Source: Diplonema papillatum
Lineage: Eukaryota > Euglenozoa > Diplonemea > Diplonemida > Diplonemidae
Reading direction: 5' to 3'
Assembly (NCBI GenBank): GCA_030068145.1
Contig: JAPJBO010000161.1
Location: 62,001 to 126,000 of the forward strand
Length of the DNA stretch: 64,000 nt
Position 1 is the stretch's first letter; each line of letters begins with the position of its first letter. Positions 43,171 to 52,300 of the stretch are shown here, one piece after another. A program made the position numbers and the translations under genes. The notes under the pieces are model-generated. The model was not told where the DNA came from. It saw nothing but the letters and a program-made list of their open reading frames with translations, and did not search any database.

Positions 43171-43519
43171 CCTTTCTGTTTCCTTTTTTTTTTTTTTCCG
43201 GACCGTTCAGTGCACCGAGTCCCGGTACGGGTTGAGTGCCATTCGCCTGGAGCTGCGAAGCCAGTACCCGGACAGCGAATGCTACCGATACCGGCTGCGG
43301 GATGTGCGTGACGGGAAAAGGAAAAGGAGGTCGCGAAGAGAGAAAAAAGAACGTCTCGATTGCTCGGCAAAAGAAAATCATCGGCGCCTGGCAAGGGTCG
43401 ATAACTTTTGGCGTGAGACGGTCGCGAAGGGGTGTAGGGAAGCTTTACCTGTTTGAAGGGGAGCTTGCAAGAACGTACTTGACTCGGCTTTGTTGCTGGC
43501 TGTCTTTTTTGAGAAAAAA

Positions 43520-43715
43520 AAAGACTGGTATGGCACTGTGTTGCTCATGCGCACTAGCAGAACTCACCTGCTTGGAAAATTTCATGTTGAACGCTGCCAA
43601 CATTTAGCACCAACAATGCATTGTTAGCACATAGTACTCGAGGTGCTAATGTCGACGGAGGCTAGAACGGAGAAACACTACAAAGTGGGTCTTTTTGTTG
43701 AACGCTTACGCGATG
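43520..43715 (+). repeat. R9 joined to partial R1
   Basis: R9 (43520-43635) runs straight into R1 ('agtactcgaggtgc') as at 448-562/563. R1 stops after 'gttgaacgcttacgc'. Confidence 0.7.
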
Positions 43716-43994
43716 ACCCGCATGCACTGCTTCCGCGTTGTCAGTTCCGTAGTCTCTGACCGTGTGTGTTTGCACTGGTAAACCCGGCTTCGGAAATTCA
43801 CACAAAAGGAGGTGGAGTCACGCCGCGCCTGCACTTAGCTGATCAAGCTGAGTTGCTGCACGGTGGAGTCCAGCCTCAAGCAGCTGGTGATAAAGAGGGT
43901 GTACCGTGGTACACCATGATAGACAGCGGCAGGCAATTCGACGCAGTTCCAGGGTATAGGGGTCAACCGGCAAACGCTTCCGTTTACGTGCCAT

Positions 43995-44225
43995 CTTTGC
44001 CCTAGAGGAGGGATTGTAAAAACATGCTTAGAATGGGTATGTGCTCAACATCGCACTGGTCCCGTCTGCGCCGTGTTTCGGTCCTTTAAGCCACGGACAC
44101 AGAGGCGGACCATCATCAGCGCGGAACCTGAGTGTCTGCCGACAGGACAGCGATGCGAGTCTGGTTCGTCAGGCGGCTGTTTGTAGCTCGTCACAGGACC
44201 ACCCGTGCTATCAGAGCACAGGCAA
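43995..44225 (+). repeat. R10 dispersed repeat
   Basis: 'cttagaatgggtatgtgctc', 'ggtcctttaagccacgg', 'gcggaacctgagtgtctgc'. It lacks the long G-tract of the copies at 1846 and 50230. Confidence 0.75.
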
Positions 44226-44421
44226 ATCCGTGCTCACGGGGAGAAGGCTCATACAACCGTATCTCAGGGGCCCCGATGATGGTGACTGCGAATCGCTAGA
44301 CCGCACTGACCCGTCTCCTTCTTACGGTGGCAATCTGCGAAGTAAACTCCGCAGAGCACAGTGGACATGGGGTTGCCGCGTGCAGCACCAAATACATGCC
44401 GTCTTTGCCCTCGGAGGGGGG

Positions 44422-47400
44422 CTACGCCTCTGGCCGCGGCAAAAGCTTGAGCTGCTGCTCCACCCTCTTCGGCAAGACGGGCCCCTCCGAGACGTCGTGC
44501 AGAGCGTACGGCGGCGGCTTCGGCTTCTTGCCGAGCGCGCGCGCCTGGCGGAGGTCGGACATCAGCACTTTCTGGCCGCCGGCACCAGGGCCCTGCGGCG
44601 GCGGCGGCGACGGCGGCCGCTGCGCCGACGCGTGGCCCTCCAGCGCCGCGACCGCCGCCTCGTGGTGGTCGCTGACCACCTTCGCCGCGTTGACGCTCGC
44701 GGCGCTGTTCCGGACCCGCAGGCACGGCAGCGCGGACGAAGAGCGCCGCAGCTCGCTTTTGCGCCGGGGCGGGTGCTGCTGCGCGGCCGCCGGCGGCGGG
44801 GGCTGCGGATGGGGCTGCGCTTGGGGCGGCTGCTTCCGGGAGTCGCGGGCGGCCGTGGGCACGGGGTCTGGCATTGGGCCCTCGGAAGCCGGCGAGGCTG
44901 CCTCCGCGCGGGAAAGGTCGGTTTTCGCTTTGGCGAACTGCTTCGACATTTCCTTGATGGTGAGCTCCATGGAGATCAGCAGGGCGTCCTTGTCCGACGC
45001 CTCGGCGCGGCACCGGCTAAGCTGGCCCTGGAGGGTGCACTTGGCATCGAGGCAGTTCTTCCACATGTGCTCGAGGTTGCTGATGTACGTCGCGCACTCC
45101 TTCAGGTCCGCGTCGTGGGACACCTGCGCCTTCGCCGGCTGCCCCGAGCCGTCGCGGCCGGCGGCGATCCGCGAGATCAGCTGCATCCCGCCCCACCCGT
45201 CGCTGTGCGCGCACTGCAGCACCTTCCCGACGAGGTCGAGCGGCCCCCCCGCGCCGAATCCGGCCTGCTTCCCGCTTTTCCCGCCCGGTCCCCCGGACCC
45301 CTGCTGCAAGGCGGACGCGAGCACCTTGCTCCGCAGCGACGGCGCCTTGTCGCCGGGCGGCAAAGGGGCGGACTGCGGTTGCAGCAGCTGCAGCTGCAGC
45401 TGCTGCTGTTGCTGGTCGTCCGCGGGGGTTTGCCCGGGGCGCTTGCCGTGGAGGGCGGGCAACTTGCGGCGGGTGGCCGCGTCGGGCTTCGCGAAGAAGG
45501 CCGCGTACGGGTACCGGTGGAGGCTGGCGGAAACCAGCAGCGCCGCGTGGGCGGCGACCTCCTCGTCGCGCTGCGTGAACCCCGCCTTCTTCCCCTGCAC
45601 CTGGAGCACGCCCGCCACCAGCCTCCCCCGCGCCCGCAGGCACTCCCCCGACGCCTGCTGCTGCTGCTGCTGCCGCTCCCTCCCCACACCCTCACCGTCG
45701 CCCTGCTCCCGGAAGCTGGCCTTCCGCTGCGAGCCTTGCCCTTGCCCTTGCCCTTGCCCGCCGCCGGCGCCGGTCCAGCCTGCTGGGGCAGGGACTGGCA
45801 CTGCGAGGACCTGCTTCGCCCCCGAAGAAGCGATTGCTTGCTTGCCAGGTTTTTTGTGGAGGGACCGAGGGTTCGACTGTCCCGGGTTGTCGGCCGTCTG
45901 CTTGAGGGCGAGCCCTAGACCAGGCTCCGCGCTGACCGCGGCGGTGTTGATGGCAAGCCCCGTGTGATACACGCTGGTGGTCACGCACGACGACGACACC
46001 GCGACGTCGAACGACCCTTCGATCCCGCCGTTCGCGCCCGCCGCCGGCGCCGCCGCGACGCACCGGAGGGTCTGCGCCGGCAGGCACGGGTCTGCCAGGT
46101 AGAGGTAGCACTTCTCTACGTCGACCGCGGCCGCGACGCTCTCGACGAGGCACTGCAGGTACACAGCGAAAACCCCGTCTTCGTCGGCCGCCGCCGCGGC
46201 GGCCGACGCGACTTTTTCGAGCGCCAGTGCGGCAAGCCCGCCGCCGGCCCTCCCTCCAAACCCACCCGGCCCCGCCTTCACCCCGACCGCGACGCCCCGC
46301 TTCGCGGGCGGAGCCGCCGCCGCCGGCCGCTGCTTTTTCTCGCCGCCGTCGCCGCCGCCGTCGTCGGCTCCCTTAACGACAGCAACGGGTCCTCCGGCGG
46401 GGGGGGGCGCTTCTTGTTGCACGCGGGGTGCGGCCCGCGCCGCCGCGGCCGGGTTTTTGGGCCGCGGGTTCGTCTCGGGGTGGGGGTGCGTTGCGGGTTG
46501 GTCGGGCTTCGAGGAAATCGGAAGGGTGGGGGCGGAGCTGGGGGCGCAGGGGCGGGCATTTGCTGCTGCGGGTTGGCCAGGCTTCGAGGAACTCGGAAGG
46601 GCAGGGACGGAATCGGGGGCTTGTGGGGGAGGGGTCGCGTCGAGAGGGGTGGCGTGCGCCTTTCCGACCGCCGCCGGCGGCCCGGCTGCGGCGCTGCCCG
46701 CCAACGGCGGCGGCTCTGTGTCCGATGGGTTGGACACAGCGGCGGGGGCGGCTGCCGTTTTGCTGGGTGGCGGGGCCGGGTGCTGCTTCGGGGCAGCGCG
46801 GCGCGGGGGGGGCGCGATGATGTTGGCTAGGATCGACGCCGGCTGGCCCGGGGGGGCGGCGAGGCCGGTCCACTGGTGCTTCAGGATCAGCTTCGTCTCC
46901 TCCTCGAGCGCCTGCATGCGCCGGTCGTGCTCCGTGAACACCGTGAGCAGCTGATCTTCGAACGAGACCACCGCCTCGTCCAGGACCTGGTCGATAAACC
47001 GGCCCAACCCAGACATAACCTCCTGCAACGCCTTCGCCCAGTCCGTGTCGGACGGAATAGCCAGCCTCTGCACAGCCGACGGCTCGGACACATCGCTCGG
47101 GTGCAAATCATACGACGAGCTCCCGAGGGTGTCCTGCAAAAAGTTGGACTGCTCTATCAGTATCGGAGGCACAACCACGGGGTCTTCCCCGTTGGAGAGC
47201 GACTCCCGGGTGGTCGACAGAGCGCTCGTCTGCGTCTGGTTCAGCTCGCGTTTGCCCTGGCCGTGGCAGGCTGGGTCCTCGACGGAGAGGAGGGATTCCT
47301 CCGACGCATTCTCCCTCGGGTCCGGGGCGCCCGTGTTGCCGGCGGGGGGCCGCTTCGCGCTGTGTCCTTTGGCGGGCGAGAACCTGAAGCCCTGGGCGGC

Positions 47401-47622
47401 CGGGTCGCCGGCCGGGGGCGTCTGCTCGGAGCTGCTCCTCTTCAGCGGAGCGGGCTTGCCGCCCTGCTGCGGGGGGATGTAGCTGATCGAGATCCTCGCC
47501 GCGTCGACGACGTGCGCGCCGCTCAGCCGGGTGGAGACTTCGCGGAGCAGCTGCACCTTCGCCTGCGCCTCGACGCCGAGAAGACCGATTCTCCCGGCGC
47601 GACTCTCAAAGGCGGGCGGCAT
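44422..47622 (-). CDS. Large low-complexity protein with a GAF-like domain and coiled coil
   Basis: 1066 residues from MPPAFESRAGRIGLLGVEAQ, the first ATG (the frame is open about 5 codons further up, without ATG). Order: short N-terminal domain (LREVSTRLSGAHVVDAARIS); helical segment (about 195-260, WAKALQEVMSGLGRFIDQVL); long Pro/Ala-rich linker (270-480); a GAF-like fold starting DGVFAVYLQCLVESVAAAVD (about 484), continuing with KQVLAVPVP (about 600) and, after a Gln/Gly-rich insertion, RLVAGVLQVQGKKAGFTQRD then EEVAAHAALLVSASL (about 675-705); and a coiled coil (about 835-905, ECATYISNLEHMWKNCLDAK). GAF domains usually bind small ligands such as cyclic nucleotides. No effector domain is visible, so a scaffold or sensor role is only a guess. 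The opposite-strand frames of 450-625 aa here are GC-driven shadows. Confidence 0.7.
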   Translation of the reverse strand: MPPAFESRAGRIGLLGVEAQAKVQLLREVSTRLSGAHVVDAARISISYIPPQQGGKPAPLKRSSSEQTPPAGDPAAQGFRFSPAKGHSAKRPPAGNTGAPDPRENASEESLLSVEDPACHGQGKRELNQTQTSALSTTRESLSNGEDPVVVPPILIEQSNFLQDTLGSSSYDLHPSDVSEPSAVQRLAIPSDTDWAKALQEVMSGLGRFIDQVLDEAVVSFEDQLLTVFTEHDRRMQALEEETKLILKHQWTGLAAPPGQPASILANIIAPPPRRAAPKQHPAPPPSKTAAAPAAVSNPSDTEPPPLAGSAAAGPPAAVGKAHATPLDATPPPQAPDSVPALPSSSKPGQPAAANARPCAPSSAPTLPISSKPDQPATHPHPETNPRPKNPAAAARAAPRVQQEAPPPAGGPVAVVKGADDGGGDGGEKKQRPAAAAPPAKRGVAVGVKAGPGGFGGRAGGGLAALALEKVASAAAAAADEDGVFAVYLQCLVESVAAAVDVEKCYLYLADPCLPAQTLRCVAAAPAAGANGGIEGSFDVAVSSSCVTTSVYHTGLAINTAAVSAEPGLGLALKQTADNPGQSNPRSLHKKPGKQAIASSGAKQVLAVPVPAPAGWTGAGGGQGQGQGQGSQRKASFREQGDGEGVGRERQQQQQQASGECLRARGRLVAGVLQVQGKKAGFTQRDEEVAAHAALLVSASLHRYPYAAFFAKPDAATRRKLPALHGKRPGQTPADDQQQQQLQLQLLQPQSAPLPPGDKAPSLRSKVLASALQQGSGGPGGKSGKQAGFGAGGPLDLVGKVLQCAHSDGWGGMQLISRIAAGRDGSGQPAKAQVSHDADLKECATYISNLEHMWKNCLDAKCTLQGQLSRCRAEASDKDALLISMELTIKEMSKQFAKAKTDLSRAEAASPASEGPMPDPVPTAARDSRKQPPQAQPHPQPPPPAAAQQHPPRRKSELRRSSSALPCLRVRNSAASVNAAKVVSDHHEAAVAALEGHASAQRPPSPPPPQGPGAGGQKVLMSDLRQARALGKKPKPPPYALHDVSEGPVLPKRVEQQLKLLPRPEA

Positions 47623-48659
47623 GCGCGCACGCGGCAATGTCTCCCTCCCCTTCCCGAGAGTGTCTCCGCCCCACCAACCAACCCCCCTCCTGACACGGTT
47701 GCGGCTGTTTCGCTGAAAATGTTCTCACGAAGTCGTTTGATTCGGTGCCGGTCTGTGTCTGATTCAAATGCAGTTGTGGCCGGATCCAGTAGAAAGCCTG
47801 ATACAAGATACGGTGTCAAGCCACCCTGCCAGACTGGCCTAACAATGCCCAGGTTTCAACTCTTGCAGGGCCAGAAGCGACTAAACTTCCTGTTGCTCGG
47901 CGTAAAGAACTCCACCTCAGCCCAGCCACATGCAGGTTCTCCAAGAAGCGCATCTGCGAAGTCGGTCGGTCGCCCCGGACGCGCTGATGGGGATGGCCGT
48001 TTGTGCCAAGCGTGTGGCCTGCAGACTAAACCTGGGCCGTCTTCCAGCGTCTTGAATCTGTTCTGTGTCTTTCTGTACCGTCGGTTATACCACATAACGT
48101 GCTGTATGCTCTGCATATACGCCCACAGGGTCGGAAAGGAAGGAGACGTCGATGTGTCCTTTTTGGAATTGTTGTCGACGACCCGAACCGCGGGGTCTCA
48201 CTTTTCTTTCTCCACCCCAAGGGGGGTGGCAAGAAAAGCTAGCTAGACGGTGATGATGAAAGATTGGCGGCAGAACTGACTGGCGGAGCTCCGGGAACTT
48301 GGTTGAAATGCACCGACACCCGTGTTGTATCGGCGCCGCGTTTTTTTTCGGGGTCGTGGCACTCCGCATTCTGGTGCCAAATACAATGTTGACTTGGCGG
48401 AAAATCACTCCCGCATGCACTCCCTCAACCAGTGGGGGAGGTGTAGGCGGCATGAGCCTACAGCCTCCTCACGCGCGTTCCTCGAAGTGCGCTTCAAGGT
48501 GGACGGGGGACAGATCGGATTGCAGAGAGGTGCCCCCCCATGGTACAGTCCTGGGGCCTTTCTTGTTCCCCTGCATCGACGACTCAGGAAGAGACAACCT
48601 TGTGGTTGAGAGCAAAGCTGCTCAAGTCTGCCCAGTTCCACTACAACAGTAAAAGTTGT
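47623..48659. other. Intergenic upstream of the GAF-like gene
   Basis: No gene seen. 'gttgtcgacgacccgaaccg' (48168-48190) resembles the 'gacgatccgaa' block upstream of urocanase. The rest is unique apart from short scraps. Confidence 0.4.
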
Positions 48660-49319
48660 CCATGAACCTGTCAAAGGACAATACCACTACAACAGCAAAG
48701 ATGTCTAAATTGTCAATGCCACCCAACGGCTGTCCATCGAACCATCTAGTAGCTGGTTCACTCCGAAGTTTCCCTCAGGATAGCTAGAACCAAAACTGGA
48801 GTTACGCCAGGTAAAGCGAATGATTGGAGGCATTGGGGAAATCGCTTCCTCGACCTATTCTCAAACTTTAAATGGGCGTGAGCTCGGGGTTACTTCATTG
48901 AACCCTGACGTAGAATCCTGGTTCTAAGTGGGCCACTTTTGGTAGTACACGTGCACAATGCCGGACGTTAGCGTCTGTCGAGAGCACTGCAGCGCAGTCA
49001 GCAGGCAGCGCAGTCAGCAGGTAGCGTCTGTCAACAGCATGCGTGACACAGCCGGGTTTCAAAGGTGAGCGTGAGAGAAGCATTGGCTCACTCTGTCAAA
49101 GGACAAGTACCACTGCAGTAAAAGGCCGAAGGTGGTGTCCAACAAGCTACGCGAACAGGGGCAATGTGTGCAACCCGATGTTCCCGTCCCGATCGCCCGT
49201 GAAGACGCTCACAGGAGACAACCACGAGGCCCTTGTCAATACCACCCAACGGCTGTAGCACACTGCCGGACGCTAGCGTCTGTCACTGCAGTAAAAGGCC
49301 GAACGTGTTGTCCAACAAG
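48660..49319. repeat. R4 repeats and a direct duplication downstream of the WDR53-like gene
   Basis: R4 words ('gccggacgttagcgtctg', 'gtcaaaggacaataccac') occur in several orientations. A block of about 75 bp with 'gtccaacaagctacgcgaac' and 'cgatgttcccgtcccgatcg' at 49137-49220 is repeated at 49311-49395, where it forms the genuine 3' end of the coding exon, so the first is another copied gene end. Confidence 0.75.
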
Positions 49320-52300
49320 CTACGCGAACAGGGGCAATGTGTGCAACCCGATGTTCCCGTCCCGATCGCCCGTGAAGACGCTCACAGGGGACAACCACGA
49401 GGGAGTCGCCAGCGCAGTGACGCTCGCGGGGCACTGCAGCGCAGTCAGCAGGCTGCCCCGCTCCGGCTCGCCGCCAGCGGCATCGTCGTCCTCCTCGCCG
49501 TCATCCACGCCCAGGGCCCACAGCGAGACTCGGCCAGCCCGGTCGGCCGTCCACAGAGTGCACGGCGTCGACCAGCTGACAGCCTCTATCGGGACGTCTT
49601 CCAGGCACACCCACGAAGCCGTCGCCTCTATCTCCGGAGCTTGCCCCGGCTCCACCAGCGCGCTGTACACTGCGACCGTCCCGTTCATGAGCCCGATGGC
49701 GGCGTCTCCGCCCGCGGAGGTGGACAGACACGTCGGTAGCGGCGGGTTCAACAGCTTCCCCTTGGCCCCCAGGTTGACCTGGGCCAAGGGGGAAACGACG
49801 CCAGCGTCCTCCGGGCGCTCGCTCAACTCGGAAGCTTCCCCGTGGGGAAACGTGGCGAGGCTCACCGTCGCGTCCATCGCCGCCGACCAAACGCGGGCGC
49901 CGCCTGGCGTCACGCTGTGGAACCCTACACCTGTGAGATCATGCGGGAATGCGGGGGGGTCGAGCTGAAAAAGTGATGGGAGATCGAGATTATTTGGTGA
50001 CGTTTTCCGGGTGGGGAATTCCGATCAACCACCAAAACGTGCTGGCTGCGTCTGTTAAGACTTTATAACACATTACCTTACGGCTTGCCGTAAGGTAATG
50101 TCTGTTCAATAACATGTGCGTGCCGGTTGATCGTTTTCCCACTTGTATTTACCGTCATTTTCAAGCAAACTTTTCTGGTCAACCGTCGGTAGCGGCGGGT
50201 TCAACAGCTTCCCCTTGGCCCCTACGGGGAAGGGGGGGGGGGGTTTGCAAGAACGTGCTTGGAATGGGTACGTGCTCAACACCGCACTGGTCCCGTCTGC
50301 GCCGTGTTTCGGTCCTTTAAGCCACGGACACATAAGGCGGACCATCATCAGCGTGGAACCTGAGTGTCTGCAGACAGGACTGCGGTGTGAGTACGGGGGG
50401 GGGGGGGGGGGTTTTCAAGGGGGGGGGGGCTAAATACAATTGTCTTGGAATACAATTGTGTCCTTTGAATACAATTGTCTTTTTTTTTGGCCGGTTTCAG
50501 AGTCCGTCCAGCTGAATAGAATTGTGTTGGAACACAGTTGGTTTTGGTGCAGTTGCCTTGGAATACAATTGTGCACACGGTTTCTAATCGTGGACCCTCC
50601 ACAACAGGTCTGGACTCCGGTAGACTGGAGACCGGTGGTCACGTTTGTCAAGTTGTCAGTGACTGTTGTGAAACCTTTGTAGGCTATTACGAGTCACTGC
50701 GCAAGCGTACTAAGTAGCGTGATGACCCGGCAGGGACGTGGTTTGTCGTAAGTGGTCGGCGGTGGCGAAGGGCGACGCCCAGTGTGGTGTCGCCGACGAT
50801 CTCGAGATCTACTGCTGCGGCCGGCCGGCCGTAGAAGATTGCGCAAAATCAGTGGAGAAGTAGAGTGATTTTGGAAGGTGGCACATTTGTCGGCGGAGCG
50901 TTTGTAGGTGGCGCTTTGGTGGGTTGCCCTTGGACGAATCGGCTCGTGCAGCTTGGCCGTCTTGGCCGCGTGACAAGGCTACTTCTGCAGAAACAATTGT
51001 ATTCCCAGACAATTCTATTGAACAACTGTCAAGTTCTGCCGGGGCAGGGATTGGCGTGCGTGCTTTGGAATACAATTGTGCACAATTGTATTTAGCCCCC
51101 CCCCTGTAGGTTGACCTGGGCCAACGGAGAAACGCCTCCGGCGTTCTCCGGGCGCTCGCTCAACTCGGAAGCGTCGCCGGCAGCTTCTTTTTCGTGGGGA
51201 AACGTGGCGAGCCTCACCGTCGCGTCCATGGCCGCCGACCAAACGCGGGCGCCGCTTGGCGTCACGCTGTGGAACCCTACACCTGTGAGATACAGAGGGG
51301 TTTTGTTTGTGCGTGCCGGGTGATCGTTTTCCCACTTGTATTTACCCTGTGAAAATTCAGGTAAGGAATTCTGACCAACCACCAAAACACGCTGCCTACG
51401 TCTTTTTAGCCTGCACAATGCATTGAAGGGCCACAAGATTGTTAGTACTAAAAAGCGACGGAAGATTTCGGGATCGTTTGATGACGGTTTCCGGGTTTGA
51501 GAATTCTGGTCAACCGCAAAAACATGCTGCGTCTGTTTAGCCTTCGATTACATTGGAGGGCAACCCGTAAGATTGTCCGTTCAATACAAAAAGACCGGCG
51601 CTTCGTTTTGTTTGTGCGTTCCGGTTGATCGTTTTCCCACTTGTTTTGAGCCGGTCCGTCCCTATCTTATGAAACTGCATCGAAGTGCCTGCCACTGTTT
51701 ATCACAGTGAATCACGGTCCACCACGGTCTATCAGGACCATCTCTAGCTCCTGGAGCTGCATCAAATTGCCCGGTGCTGTATTCTTCGGTCGATCACGGT
51801 CTATCAAGAGGGGATGGACCGGCTCCTGTTTCTTGTATTTACCACGGTTGTGATACGAATCGTTTATTGTATTGTGTTACCGTCGATCCCGAAGGACGAT
51901 CAGTTTGGTGTCTTGCGACCTTTGTTTGTTTGGTAAGGAGTTTTGGTGACGCGCTTTAGTTAGAGAAAGAAAATAAGAAATAAGATGCCAAAATCAGTTT
52001 GCTCGCCCGTATTTTTATTGTACAGATTTTCGTATATTATTGTATACAATACTGTACAATAATACAATAATTTACAATAATTTACAAGAATGTGCAAGAA
52101 TGTACAATAATTTACAATAATATACAATACATTATTGTACGACTGCAGTCCCAGCGATCCTGATGCTCCAGCACTCTTCTGATATCCTAAAAATGACGGG
52201 AACTGCCTCCCTTTTCTGCAAATAGAACACATGGCCCACGGTTCTGAGGGCCAAACTCCTGCAGAAGGGAAGAAACTCCACGAAAAGGTCAACGAACAAA

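Larger units (their letters stand above)
50185..51282 (-). pseudogene. Second copy of WDR53-like exon 2, split by insertions, inside the intron
   Basis: 51108-51282 repeats the start of exon 2, including the acceptor (tctcacag) and an open frame GFHSVTPSGARVWSAAMDAT through SELSERPENAGGVSPLAQVN, with four extra residues relative to the true exon. The continuation (AKGKLLNPPLPT) is found at 50185-50225. Between them sit an R10 repeat and the 684-bp TIR element, inserted at a TA. The rest of exon 2 is absent, so use of this acceptor would give a truncated protein. Confidence 0.85.

Noticed and set aside
44041-48246. Plus-strand open frames of 288-625 residues opposite the GAF-like gene
   Set aside because: High GC on the antisense strand suppresses stops. 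The minus frame has ordered domains and coiled coil; the plus frames are Arg/Leu/Gly-rich noise.
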